From Arthrobacter rhombi (GTDB taxonomy: Bacteria; Actinomycetota; Actinomycetes; Actinomycetales; Micrococcaceae), in contig NZ_FUHW01000038.1 of assembly GCF_900163545.1 (NCBI RefSeq), positions 1 to 64,000 of the forward strand: DNA of 64,000 nt, read 5' to 3'. A program made the translations under genes and the position numbers. Shown piece by piece: positions 1-10,681 of this stretch. Every line of letters starts with the position of its first letter. The first letter of the stretch is position 1. The notes under the pieces are model-generated. The model saw only the letters and a program-made list of their open reading frames with translations, had not been told where the DNA came from and did no database searches.

Positions 1-201
1 GTCCTCGGGGGATGGGGACGGTCAGATGGGGGGTGGATCTACTCCAGCCTCCGGCCGGACCACCCGGATCCTAGATTAGCCGGTGCGCCGAGGGCGGGCT
101 GGACGACATGGCTATCACCTTTGCAGTGCTGGCCCTACAGTAGGTGTGAACTGCAGCACGACAGGCGCTCCGGACGGGGTGCCCGAAGGGACGGCGCCGC
201 C

Positions 202-1473
202 ATGGCAGAAAACCCGGCCGAGAAGAACGCCGAACTCGAAACACCCAAGAAGTGGAAGGTCATCGGACCGGGGCTGATCGTGGCCGCCACCGGCGTGGGG
301 GCCGCCGATATGGTCGCCACCCTGGTGGCCGGTTCCAAATTCGGTTATGGGCTGTTGTGGGCGCTGGTCGTCGGCGTCATCCTGAAGATCGTCCTGGTGG
401 AGGGGGCCGGACGTTATTCCTTGGCCTCGGGCAAGACGATCTTCGAGGGCTGGCGTTCACTGGGGCGGTGGCCCGTCTGGTATTTCGGTCCCTACATCAT
501 CATTTGGGGATTCATCTATGGCGCCTCGGCCATGGCCTCAACGGCGCTGCCGTTGGCCGCGCTGTTCCCCGGAGTGCCACAAATCGTCTTCGCCATCGGC
601 ACCGGCCTGGCAGGTTTGCTCTTGGTGTGGTTCAACAGGTATTCGGTCTTCGAGAAGATCACTGCCGTCCTGGTCGGACTGATGTTCGTCACGATCGTCG
701 GGCTGGCCATCATCGCGGTTCCAGACGTTCCGGCCATGCTCGCCGGGCTGGTTCCGCGTCTGCCCCCGGGGTCGGTGCTCTACACGCTCGCGCTCGCCGG
801 TGGAGTCGGTGGCACGATCACCTTGGCGGCCTACGGTTACTGGTTGCGTGAGAAGGGCTGGGTCAAGCCCGGATGGATGCGGGTGATGCGGCTGGATAAC
901 ACCATGGCCTATGTCATCACCGGGATTTTCGTGATCGCCATGATGATCGTCGGCGCCGAGGTCGTTGCTGCTGCAGGAGTGACCCTCGATGCCAATGACA
1001 AGGGCCTGCTGGACCTGAGCGATGTGCTCAAGGATAAGTACGGGGATTTCATCGGCGCCGCCTTCTTGGTGGGCTTTTTCGCAGCGGCCTTCTCCTCGGT
1101 CATGGGTGTCTGGAACGGCGTCTCACTGATGTTCGCCGATTTCTGGGGCAATATCCGCGGGAAGGGATCCGACCACCCCGATTCCCAAGCCCACGGAAAG
1201 TACTTCCGTTTCTACCTGTTGTGGCTGACCTTCCCGCCGATGCTCCTGCTGCTGATCGGCAAGCCGATCGCCCTGGTGCTGGCCTATGGTGTTCTGGGCT
1301 CGATGTTCATGCCCTTCCTGGCCATCACCTTGTTGCCGCTGCTGAACACCCACCGGGTGCCCAAGGAATGGCGCAACCGGTGGCACACCAACACCGCCCT
1401 GGTGATATGTGCCGTGCTGTTCATCTGGCTCGGCGGCTACCAATTGATCACCACGATCATGGACTTCTTCTAG
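202..1473 (+). CDS. NRAMP-related (SLC11-like) metal transporter, divergent metal site
   Basis: Predicted polytopic inner-membrane transporter of the NRAMP/SLC11 superfamily, about 423 aa with 10 or 11 hydrophobic segments. The start at 202 is preferred over an upstream in-frame ATG at 121 because GAAGGGA lies 11 nt before it and the family N-terminus (basic, then GPGLIVAATG) follows directly. The block SKFGYGLLW (residues 45-53) matches the end of NRAMP helix 1, but the canonical metal-binding DPGN is replaced by GAAD (33-36), and the helix-6 MPHN region reads LAAY (208-211). Both unwound-helix metal ligands are therefore changed. Family knowledge: such branches include magnesium-type NRAMP-related transporters and proteins of unknown cargo. 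Substrate is not assigned. It stands alone, upstream of an unrelated DUF4303 gene. Confidence 0.85.
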   Translation: MAENPAEKNAELETPKKWKVIGPGLIVAATGVGAADMVATLVAGSKFGYGLLWALVVGVILKIVLVEGAGRYSLASGKTIFEGWRSLGRWPVWYFGPYIIIWGFIYGASAMASTALPLAALFPGVPQIVFAIGTGLAGLLLVWFNRYSVFEKITAVLVGLMFVTIVGLAIIAVPDVPAMLAGLVPRLPPGSVLYTLALAGGVGGTITLAAYGYWLREKGWVKPGWMRVMRLDNTMAYVITGIFVIAMMIVGAEVVAAAGVTLDANDKGLLDLSDVLKDKYGDFIGAAFLVGFFAAAFSSVMGVWNGVSLMFADFWGNIRGKGSDHPDSQAHGKYFRFYLLWLTFPPMLLLLIGKPIALVLAYGVLGSMFMPFLAITLLPLLNTHRVPKEWRNRWHTNTALVICAVLFIWLGGYQLITTIMDFF

Positions 1474-1524
1474 GGTCTGGACCCGCAGGGACTCCCAGGC
1501 CATCCCAGCCAAAAAAGCAAGGCC

Positions 1525-1553
1525 TTATCAGCCGCGCCTCACGGGGGTAGGCT
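1525..1553 (+). promoter_or_regulatory. Leaderless promoter of the DUF4303-type gene
   Basis: TTATCA at 1525-1530, a 17-nt spacer and TAGGCT at 1548-1553 form a sigma-A-like promoter. The ATG at 1560 follows the -10 box by 6 nt, so the transcript probably begins at or next to the start codon. There is no Shine-Dalgarno sequence, consistent with a leaderless mRNA. Confidence 0.5.
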
Positions 1554-1559
1554 CTGGTC

Positions 1560-2294
1560 ATGGGAGTGGATTGGACGGCTTTGGAAGAGGCAATCCGGCG
1601 ATCGGCATTGCGACAGGCACGGGACGTGATCGAGCATCACCCGGACCACGTGTTCTATGCCCTAGCGCTTTCGGGGGTCTCCACCGATCCTGCCGAGCCC
1701 ATCGAGCTGCCGGTGCTGGCCCTGAACTCCGAACAGGCGTTGGACCGCGACGGCGACTCCGTCGAGGAGGACTTCGGTGGCGGCGACGAGCCCGAGGAAG
1801 TGGAAGAGGACGGGGACGGTCCCGACCCCCTCAACATCGGCGATGACCCGTCCGACGACGCGCAGGATTCCACCGATGACTCGGAAGAGGATACCGAGAA
1901 CGACGACGATGCCGACGGGTTCGACGTCGACGGGGAACTAGCCCAGCTTGAGGCGGAGGGCGAAGCCGCCGAATCCGGGGCCAGCTACTATTCGGCACGG
2001 TGGAATCCGCCCGAATGGCACTGGTGCTCGATGGAACTCTTTGACGAGTCAGCTGCCGAGCTATGGCGCGAGGCGCTGACCCGGGTCGCCGAATCAAACG
2101 GCTGGGAAGAGACGATCCGACGGTATTACGAGCTGCTGCTCGCGGTCATCGACGACCTGCGGGTGGAACTGGCCCACGGACCCAACGCCGATATCGTCGC
2201 CTACGTCGCCGATGACGATCATGCTGACGCGCTGCTGCGCAGGAGCCTGACGCCCGAGCAGCTTTCGCGTCATTTCCCCGACCTCGTCTCCTAA
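1560..2294 (+). CDS. DUF4303-like protein with acidic insert
   Basis: Soluble protein of 244 aa. The N-terminal part (FYALALSGV around 31-39) and the C-terminal part ([13 protein letters not shown], then a long helix ending in an [14 protein letters not shown] segment) resemble DUF4303 proteins, a family often related to immunity or SUKH-like scaffolds. Between them, residues about 65-135, sits a very acidic Asp/Glu-rich stretch that looks like an unstructured insertion. No catalytic motif is recognisable. It is monocistronic with a leaderless-type start and lies just upstream of purH with no obvious functional link. Family assignment is from remembered pattern only, and function is unknown. 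Confidence 0.6.
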   Translation: MGVDWTALEEAIRRSALRQARDVIEHHPDHVFYALALSGVSTDPAEPIELPVLALNSEQALDRDGDSVEEDFGGGDEPEEVEEDGDGPDPLNIGDDPSDDAQDSTDDSEEDTENDDDADGFDVDGELAQLEAEGEAAESGASYYSARWNPPEWHWCSMELFDESAAELWREALTRVAESNGWEETIRRYYELLLAVIDDLRVELAHGPNADIVAYVADDDHADALLRRSLTPEQLSRHFPDLVS

Positions 2295-2355
2295 AGCCAG
2301 GCCGCGGGCCGGTAGGGTTGGAAGCGCCCCAACCCATGATTCCCGGGAGTTCCTT

Positions 2356-4023
2356 GTGAGCCAGACCGTCCTTGACCGTGTTCCTCTTCGCCGTGCACTG
2401 ATTTCCGTCTACGACAAGACGGGACTCGAAGACCTCGCCCGTGGCCTCCATGCCGCGGGCGTTTCCCTCGTGTCCACCGGCTCGACCGCGAAGAAGATCG
2501 CTGCCGCCGGTGTCCCGGTGACGGAGGTATCGGAGGTCACCGGATTCCAGGAATGCTTGGACGGGCGGGTGAAGACCCTGCACCCACGGGTGCACGCAGG
2601 CATCCTGGCCGACCGCCGTCTGCCCGAGCATATGGATCAGCTGACCGATATGGGCATCGAACCCTTCGACCTGGTCGTGGTGAACCTCTACCCGTTCGTG
2701 GACACCGTCGCCTCCGGCGCCGGTCAGGACGACGTCGTGGAACAGATCGACATCGGTGGCCCCTCCATGGTCCGTGCCGCAGCGAAGAACCACCCCTCCG
2801 TCGCCGTCGTCGTGGATCCTTCGAGCTACGGAGACGTCGTCTCGGCAGCCCAAGGAGGAGGCTTCGACCTGAAAACCCGCCGGCGCCTGGCCGCACTGGC
2901 CTTCGCCCATACTGCCGCCTACGATAACGCCGTCGCCAGCTGGACGGCAGCCCAGTTTGGCGATGACGAAGCCCCGGCCAAATTCCCTCCCTACGCCGGA
3001 GTCGCCCTGGAACGGGCGGAGAGCCTGCGTTACGGGGAGAACCCCCACCAGGCTGCTGCCCTCTATGTCGACACGGCAGCCCCGGCCGGCATCGCCCAGG
3101 CAGAACAGCTGCACGGCAAGGCCATGAGCTACAACAACTTCACTGACGCCGACGCTGCCCTGCGGGCGGCCTTCGACTTCGCCGAGCCGGCGGTGGCCGT
3201 GGTCAAGCACGCCAACCCCTGCGGCGTCGCCGTGGCCTCCGCCAACGCCGCCGACCCGATCGCCGATGCGCATCGCAAGGCCCACTCCTGCGACCCGGTC
3301 TCCGCGTACGGGGGAGTCATCGCCGCGAACCGAACCGTCACGGCAGGGATGGCCCAAACCATCAAGTCCATTTTCACCGAGGTCGTTATTGCCCCCGGAT
3401 TCGAGCCCGAAGCGTTGGAGATCCTCAGCGCCAAGAAGAACATCCGGCTGCTGCAGTTGCCGGCCGGGTACGAACGGGACGACGTCGAGTACCAGCAGAT
3501 TTCGGGCGGCATGCTCCTGCAGGCCTCGGATCGGATCGACGCGGCCGGCGACGACCCGGCGAACTGGACACTGGCTGCCGGCCCCGCAGCCGACACGGCC
3601 ACGCTGGCCGATCTGAACTTCGCCTGGAGAGCCATCCGCGCCGCGAAGTCCAACGCCATCCTGCTCGCCAGTGGCGGGGCCACCGTCGGTGTCGGCATGG
3701 GCCAGGTCAACCGGGTGGACTCCTGCAAGTTGGCCGTGGAACGCGCGAACACCCTGGGGGTGGCCGTCGAATCGGATGTCGATGCCGCCGGAGGTGCCTC
3801 GGGAACTGCCGCCGGCGCCCTGTCACCCGAACGGGCTCGCGGGGCCGTGGCCGCCTCCGACGCCTTCTTCCCCTTCGCCGATGGGTTGCAGATCCTGCTC
3901 GACGCCGGGGTCAAGGCAGTCGTTCATCCCGGCGGTTCAATCCGTGACGAGGAAGTCGTCGCTGCGGCCAATGCCGCGGGGATCACCATGTACTTCACCG
4001 GGGCCCGGCACTTCTTCCACTAG
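2356..4023 (+). CDS. purH: Bifunctional AICAR transformylase / IMP cyclohydrolase
   Basis: Catalyses the last two steps of de novo IMP synthesis: formyl transfer from 10-formyl-THF to AICAR, then ring closure. It is 555 aa, slightly longer than the usual 510-530. The N-terminal MGS-like cyclohydrolase domain spans about 10-150 and contains [10 protein letters not shown] at 73-82. The transformylase domain follows, with RYGENPHQ (225-232) and the catalytic Lys-His pair in VVKHANPCG (K284, H285). The start is GTG at 2356, with GGGAG about 7 nt upstream. The common neighbour purN is not adjacent. A ZTP riboswitch is absent here although one controls glyA in this window. A small hairpin (2315-2335) lies in the upstream gap. 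Confidence 0.97.
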   Translation: MSQTVLDRVPLRRALISVYDKTGLEDLARGLHAAGVSLVSTGSTAKKIAAAGVPVTEVSEVTGFQECLDGRVKTLHPRVHAGILADRRLPEHMDQLTDMGIEPFDLVVVNLYPFVDTVASGAGQDDVVEQIDIGGPSMVRAAAKNHPSVAVVVDPSSYGDVVSAAQGGGFDLKTRRRLAALAFAHTAAYDNAVASWTAAQFGDDEAPAKFPPYAGVALERAESLRYGENPHQAAALYVDTAAPAGIAQAEQLHGKAMSYNNFTDADAALRAAFDFAEPAVAVVKHANPCGVAVASANAADPIADAHRKAHSCDPVSAYGGVIAANRTVTAGMAQTIKSIFTEVVIAPGFEPEALEILSAKKNIRLLQLPAGYERDDVEYQQISGGMLLQASDRIDAAGDDPANWTLAAGPAADTATLADLNFAWRAIRAAKSNAILLASGGATVGVGMGQVNRVDSCKLAVERANTLGVAVESDVDAAGGASGTAAGALSPERARGAVAASDAFFPFADGLQILLDAGVKAVVHPGGSIRDEEVVAAANAAGITMYFTGARHFFH

Positions 4024-4053
4024 GAACCGCAGCAACACCGTCAGCAGATCGCC

Positions 4054-4088
4054 AGCGGCCGGCCCCTCGAGCCAGGGGACCGGCCGCT
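4054..4088 (+). terminator. Rho-independent-type hairpin after purH
   Basis: Inverted repeat AGCGGCCGGCCCCT / AGGGGACCGGCCGCT with one bulged base and a 6-nt loop, 30 nt after the purH stop. It has no clear T-tract, as is common in GC-rich actinobacteria. Confidence 0.6.
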
Positions 4089-4191
4089 GCCGTATCCGGG
4101 GAGGTATCCCGCCCGAAATCATCCTCGATGGGGGTGCCCCGTTCGCTCCTGAGACGTACGCTGAAATGAACGCAGATCCGAAGGGGGCGTC

Positions 4192-4455
4192 ATGTTCAGC
4201 ATCACTGCAGCAGGATGAGCAGCAGCAGAAGCGAGCGGAAACGACACGGGCAATCTCATCGTCGGACTAGTGGTCGGGGCCATCATCGTCCTGTGCGCCG
4301 CCGGATGGTTTCTGCGACGCTACCTGGTGGCACGCCGCCCAGCAGCCAGCCGTGAAGAACACGAGAGGCTCCGTGAAATGAACGGGGTCCGCCCCGAACA
4401 GAAGGTCGTCAACGACCAGACGACCGTGCGGCCGGTCCGCCGCGGGGGCATCTAG
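4192..4455 (+). pseudogene. Small membrane protein gene, copy 1, interrupted by in-frame TGA
   Basis: Read from the ATG at 4192 (AAGGGGG 5-6 nt upstream), the frame stays aligned with the neighbouring gene at 4497-4763 over its whole length but meets TGA at codon 9 (4216-4218). The conceptual product is a short N-terminus, one hydrophobic helix (about residues 23-42) and a basic tail with ARRPAAS, EHERLRE and VRPEQ, the same order as copy 2. No frameshift is needed: one nonsense codon is the only lesion. A GTG at 4270 could restart in frame but would begin inside the helix. Options are a recent pseudogene, a sequencing error, or readthrough. Function unknown. Confidence 0.65.
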
Positions 4456-4496
4456 CCAGGTCCGGAAGGGCCGGCGCAACAACAGCTGGGGGGAAG

Positions 4497-4763
4497 ATGT
4501 TCATCACTATTGCCAGTGGCCTGCTGGCTGCTGCAGAAACCACCGGAGAAGAGTCAGCGAACTTGGCCCTGGGCCTGCTCATTGGTGCTGTGGGTCTGGT
4601 CGGCGGCATCTGGTGGGTCGTGCACCGTTTCCGGGCCGCACGGCGTCCTGCGGCCAGTCGTGCCGAGCACGAGATGCTGCGTGAGATCAACGCGGTGCGG
4701 CCGGAGCAAAGAGCCGTCCAGCGGGAGCGCCCCCGGGTACGCCTGCGCCGGAGCGGATTCTAG
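4497..4763 (+). CDS. Small single-pass membrane protein, copy 2 of tandem pair
   Basis: An 88-aa protein with one predicted transmembrane helix (about 25-46), a short N-terminus and a strongly basic cytoplasmic tail containing ARRPAASRAEHE and VRPEQRAV. It is the intact paralogue of the TGA-broken copy at 4192-4455: both share start context, length and tail motif. GGGGGGAAG directly abuts the ATG, which is tight for a ribosome site, but the start matches copy 1. Its TAG (4761-4763) overlaps the converging stop of the BadF-type kinase gene by 3 nt. I do not recognise a family. It resembles short actinobacterial membrane proteins of unknown role. Confidence 0.65.
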   Translation: MFITIASGLLAAAETTGEESANLALGLLIGAVGLVGGIWWVVHRFRAARRPAASRAEHEMLREINAVRPEQRAVQRERPRVRLRRSGF

Positions 4764-5695
4764 CTCCGGGCCGTCAACACCTGGTGCGCCAGCGCCGAAT
4801 CCGGGGTGAGGAACGGCAGCAGTGCGGCCCCCTGAAGTGAGGTGGCCGCCGGCTCGCGCACCTGCAGATGCGGCCACAGCCCGGCCAGTCGGGAAATGAG
4901 TTGGCTGCGGACCCGTTCCCCCCGAAGGACCCCACCCAAAAAGCAGACGGCAGGGGACTCGGCCTGGTCCTCGCCCACCCGGCGCAGCCCGGTGGCCACC
5001 GCCAAGGCCAATTCCTGGGCCGCATCATCACAAATACGGCGGGCCACCGCGTCGCTCTCGGCCAGCCGGGCCACCGCGGCGGCGTAGGCGGCGGTGCGGC
5101 TGATGCGGTCCGGGTCGCGTTGGAGTTCAACGTAGGCCTGGGGCAGATCAGGGAAGTCGGCACGCACGACCTCGGTGAGTGCCGTGGCGGGGCCACGGCC
5201 GTCGAAGTCACGCATCACCGCGTCGAAGGCCGCTCGGCCCATCCAATACCCGCTTCCGGCGTCACCCATGATGTAGCCCCAACCATCGATGCGCACGACG
5301 TCGGTGGCGCCGACGGCCAAGGTGACGGCTCCGGTCCCGGAGGCGACGACGGCGCCGGGGGAGTCACCCAAAGCGCCGAGGTAGGAACTGACCGAGTCGT
5401 GGGTGATGTAGACCGAGGTCACACCGTATCCGGTGGTGGCTTCCAGCAGGGCCGGAGCCAGGCCTTCGCCATCGGTGAGCCCCGATAAACCTGCGGAGAC
5501 CGTCAGGAAATCGTGGCCCGAGGCTTCATGGGCCCGGGCGACCACATCGGCGATTTGGGGGGCCAACGGCCGGTCGGTGAGGATGCCCCTGAATTCCAGA
5601 ACCTGGTGGTCGGGACGGGCCATGCCATCTGCCTGGACTATTTGGGCACGGATGCCCGTTTGCCCGCCATCAATCGCCAATGCCGCCTCGGGCAT
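4760..5695 (-). CDS. BadF/BadG/BcrA/BcrD-type ATPase, probable N-acetylglucosamine kinase
   Basis: A 311-aa ASKHA-fold kinase-like protein. The phosphate-1 motif AIDGGQTG starts near residue 7, an acidic catalytic segment THDSVSSYLGAL follows near 105-116, then the phosphate-2 motif VASGTGAV and a GDAGSGYWMGR block that is typical of GlcNAc kinases. The start at 5695 is chosen because AAGGACG precedes it by about 8 nt and the domain begins immediately. Expected role is ATP phosphorylation of N-acetylglucosamine or a similar amino sugar from cell-wall recycling or uptake. It is monocistronic and convergent with the small membrane protein pair. Exact sugar specificity cannot be read from sequence. 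Confidence 0.8.
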   Translation of the reverse strand: MPEAALAIDGGQTGIRAQIVQADGMARPDHQVLEFRGILTDRPLAPQIADVVARAHEASGHDFLTVSAGLSGLTDGEGLAPALLEATTGYGVTSVYITHDSVSSYLGALGDSPGAVVASGTGAVTLAVGATDVVRIDGWGYIMGDAGSGYWMGRAAFDAVMRDFDGRGPATALTEVVRADFPDLPQAYVELQRDPDRISRTAAYAAAVARLAESDAVARRICDDAAQELALAVATGLRRVGEDQAESPAVCFLGGVLRGERVRSQLISRLAGLWPHLQVREPAATSLQGAALLPFLTPDSALAHQVLTARS

Positions 5696-5908
5696 GTATG
5701 CCGTCCTTCGTTCGTTGGTGCCTCGAAGAAGACCCGAGGACTGGAACATCATACCGACTGCTGTGAGCTCGGACACGGAGGAGTCGTGGAAACCGCGGAA
5801 TGTGGCACATCCCACAACTGGTGGCCTGAGGCAACGGGATATGGTGGCGGTGACGGACGCCACGGCGCCCGTCGGCAACGACCATCACCACTTCTGGAGT
5901 CATCGCAT

Positions 5909-6490
5909 ATGAAGTTCCCCCACGTCCTGGGCGCCGGTATCGCCGTCGCTGCAGCTTCCCTGGCCTTGGCCGGCTGCGCCGCCGGTGAACCGGCAGCCGA
6001 TTCGTCCTCCGCCGCCTCCTCGACCGAGGCGGCGATCCCGGCGCCGGAGACCAACGAGCAGATGAAGGCCGAAGGCGCCGACGGACTCTCGGCGACGACG
6101 TACTACTACTACGAGGCCATGTCCTACGCCCTGCAGACCGGCAAAACCGATGACATGCTCGCGGTCACGCAGGACTGCGCCGAATGCGAGAAGGCCGCCG
6201 GGGCCATCGCCCACGTCTACGACGACGAAGGCACGATCGAGGGCGGGCAGCCCAAGCCGCAGGACGTGGTCGCCGTGGGCAAGGCCGACCAGGACGGCCA
6301 GCTCAGCGCCGTGGTGCCCTATATGGAAGACGCCAAAAAGGTCCTGGACAAGGACGGCGAGGTCGTCGAAGAAACCGAATGGGATGCCGAAGGCACCACC
6401 TACACGGTGACCGGCACGTACGACGACGGCGCCTGGAAGATCACCTCGCTGAAGCACACCCCTGACGCGAGCGCACCAGAGGAAGAGTAG
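5909..6490 (+). CDS. Lipoprotein, DUF6318-like
   Basis: A 193-aa exported protein. A signal peptide with hydrophobic core ends in the lipobox LALAGC, predicting lipidation at Cys22. A Ser/Ala/Glu-rich linker follows, then a globular part starting with an aromatic YYYYEAM run and a CAEC pair that could form a disulfide. The C-terminal region (TYTVTGTYDDGAWKI) looks like a beta-sheet-rich NTF2/SUKH-like fold. The layout resembles DUF6318-type actinobacterial lipoproteins, by memory only. The start at 5909 is the ATG beginning the signal peptide, with a GGAG 8-9 nt upstream. It is divergent from the sugar kinase gene. No function can be assigned. Confidence 0.75.
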   Translation: MKFPHVLGAGIAVAAASLALAGCAAGEPAADSSSAASSTEAAIPAPETNEQMKAEGADGLSATTYYYYEAMSYALQTGKTDDMLAVTQDCAECEKAAGAIAHVYDDEGTIEGGQPKPQDVVAVGKADQDGQLSAVVPYMEDAKKVLDKDGEVVEETEWDAEGTTYTVTGTYDDGAWKITSLKHTPDASAPEEE

Positions 6491-6498
6491 TACCCGGG

Positions 6499-6520
6499 CG
6501 GTCCGGTCCTTCCCGGACCG
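6499..6520 (+). terminator. Hairpin after lipoprotein gene
   Basis: Perfect 8-bp stem CGGTCCGG / CCGGACCG with a 6-nt loop, 8 nt after the stop. GC-rich, without a T-tract. Confidence 0.5.
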
Positions 6521-6620
6521 GGAACGGCGTCGCCACCCCGGTTGGAGCGGGATGCCGGCGCCGTCGTTCGCCTCCGAGGAATATGGGCTCACGGGCCCTC
6601 TCGGGTAAGTTGGATACGTT

Positions 6621-8907
<2,287 letters not shown>

Positions 8908-8953
8908 CGCGGTCGCCACCGGCCCTGCCGATGGCCCCCGGCAAGACCACGAC

Positions 8954-8990
8954 GGCGCGTGGCCCGATGCACATCATCGGGCCACGCGCC
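8954..8990 (+). terminator. Strong hairpin between icd and the peptide ABC operon
   Basis: Perfect 16-bp stem (GGCGCGTGGCCCGATG with its complement) and a 5-nt loop, followed by GTTTG. It lies between convergent icd and the ABC ATPase gene and probably serves both. Confidence 0.85.
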
Positions 8991-9046
8991 GTTTGTGGTG
9001 CCGGGGGCCCCGCGACTGCTGCCGAGGCCGACCGGGCAGCGGTGGC

Positions 9047-10681
9047 CTAGCTGGTGCGCAACGTGGGCGAGGCCGCCAAAAGGGCCCGCGTATAGGGGTC
9101 CTGCGGGTTGGCGAAGATCTCCTCGGTGCCCCCGGCTTCGACGATCCTGCCGTGATGCATCACCGCCAACCGGTCGCTGACATGCCTGACGACGGCCAAA
9201 TCGTGGGAGATGAACAGATACCCCAGCCCGAACCTGGCCTGCAGGTCATCGAGCAGGTCAAGGATCCTGGCCTGCACCGAGACGTCCAAGGAGGACACCG
9301 GCTCATCGCAGATCAGTACCCGCGGCCCCGGAGCCAAGGCCCTGGCGATCGCGACGCGTTGGCGTTGCCCGCCGGAAAGCGTTCCCGGATGCCTTCGGGC
9401 CAGTGCCGGCTCAAGCCCGACCAGCTCCAGCAAGGAGGCCGGATCCTCGGCGCCCCAACCGACAGCGGCGGACCTGGCGGAGAGGGCATCGGCCAAGATG
9501 GCACCGACCTTGCGGCGTGGATCAAAGGAACTCAACGGGTCCTGGTACACGGCCCCGAGCAGCGGTCGACGGGGCCTGCGGCCGGCTTCCTTCCCCGGCA
9601 CCCAGGGCTCACCGAAAAGCTCGACACTCCCGTCCTCGGGCTCCTCCAACCCCAACAGGATCCTCGCCGTCGTACTCTTGCCCGAACCGGAGGCGCCCAC
9701 CAGCCCCAGCGTCCGCCCGGGCTCCACCCGCAGACTGATATCGTCGACGGCCCTGAACTTTTCGCCGCCCTTCAGGGTGAAGGATTTTGAAAGGTTCCGT
9801 GCCTCCAACACCGGTGGCAACACTGCCGGCACCTCCGGCGGCGACAGCTTCGTTGACGCGGTGGTGGCGGCCGGTTCCTCCACCGCCACCGAAAGCCGGG
9901 TGCCGCGGGGACGACCTGCGGGGACGGCGCGCAGGAGCATTTTGGTGTACTCGTGCTCCGGCTGGGAGAGGACCTTGGAGGTGGGCCCCTGCTCAACCAT
10001 CCTGCCCTGACGCATGACGGCCACCCGGTCAGCCACCGAGGAGACCACCGCCAGATCGTGGCTGATCAGCAGCAGCGACGAACCCCCGGCCCGTAATCCG
10101 CCCAACACCTCAAGGACCTGGGCTTGGGATTCGGCGTCGAGGGCGGTGGTGGGTTCGTCGGCGATGAGCAGATCCGGATCCAACGCCATGGCTGAGGCCA
10201 TGAGCGCGCGCTGGCGCATGCCGCCGGAGAGTTCCCCGGCCCGCCGCCCGGCATCGTCGGTGTGCAGCCCCATCGATTCCAATAATTCGGCGACCCGACG
10301 GCCCCGGGCCGCGACCGACAAGGAAGTGTGGAGGCGCAGGGAGTCGTCGATTTCCCGGCCGATCGTCCGCAAGGGGTCCAGCGAGACCAGCGCATCCTGC
10401 AGGACCAGCCCGATCCGGGGTCCGCGTAGGCGGCGCCACTGCCGGCTGTTGGCGGCGGGCAGTGCCGTGCCGTCGAACTCCATCCGGTGGGCTCTCACCC
10501 GGGAGGCGCCGCCGGTCAGGCCCAGCAGGGCCCGGGCGGTCACGGATTTCCCCGAACCTGATTCTCCCACCAGGGCCAGGCATTCGCCCCGCCGCACCTC
10601 CAGATCGACGTCGTGCACCACCTGTGTGCCGCCGAATCCGACCTGGAGTCCCTCGACCCGCAGGACTGGTGGCCCGCTCAT
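9047..10681 (-). CDS. Dipeptide/oligopeptide/nickel-type ABC transporter, fused double ATPase
   Basis: A 544-aa cytoplasmic ATPase carrying two complete nucleotide-binding domains in one chain, equivalent to DppD plus DppF. Domain 1 has Walker A GESGSGKS, signature LSGGMRQR and Walker B LLIADEPTTALD. Domain 2 (starting near residue 280) has GASGSGKS, LSGGQRQR and VLICDEPVSSLD, so both sites look catalytic. The start at 10681 overlaps the stop of the upstream permease (ATGA), indicating translational coupling. An open frame continues upstream inside the permease gene but is a shadow. It is the last gene of a four-gene operon (binding protein, permease, permease, ATPase). Substrate is a short peptide or nickel complex; the sequence does not decide. 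Confidence 0.9.
   Translation of the reverse strand: MSGPPVLRVEGLQVGFGGTQVVHDVDLEVRRGECLALVGESGSGKSVTARALLGLTGGASRVRAHRMEFDGTALPAANSRQWRRLRGPRIGLVLQDALVSLDPLRTIGREIDDSLRLHTSLSVAARGRRVAELLESMGLHTDDAGRRAGELSGGMRQRALMASAMALDPDLLIADEPTTALDAESQAQVLEVLGGLRAGGSSLLLISHDLAVVSSVADRVAVMRQGRMVEQGPTSKVLSQPEHEYTKMLLRAVPAGRPRGTRLSVAVEEPAATTASTKLSPPEVPAVLPPVLEARNLSKSFTLKGGEKFRAVDDISLRVEPGRTLGLVGASGSGKSTTARILLGLEEPEDGSVELFGEPWVPGKEAGRRPRRPLLGAVYQDPLSSFDPRRKVGAILADALSARSAAVGWGAEDPASLLELVGLEPALARRHPGTLSGGQRQRVAIARALAPGPRVLICDEPVSSLDVSVQARILDLLDDLQARFGLGYLFISHDLAVVRHVSDRLAVMHHGRIVEAGGTEEIFANPQDPYTRALLAASPTLRTS

Noticed and set aside
1..201. Known metal-sensing riboswitch (M-box or yybP-ykoY) before the NRAMP-like gene
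   Set aside because: Only loose GTGCTG/CAGCAC pairing is visible near 126-159, and no conserved riboswitch core could be recognised.
2295..2355. ZTP riboswitch or similar leader upstream of purH
   Set aside because: The conserved GACTGGCG and CGCCTGGGC motifs are absent. Only a 7-bp hairpin (2315-2335) is present.
4216..4218. Selenocysteine or programmed readthrough at the TGA in the small membrane protein gene
   Set aside because: No selenocysteine-insertion hairpin was sought in detail and the intact paralogue has an ordinary leucine codon region there, so a nonsense mutation or sequencing error is simpler.
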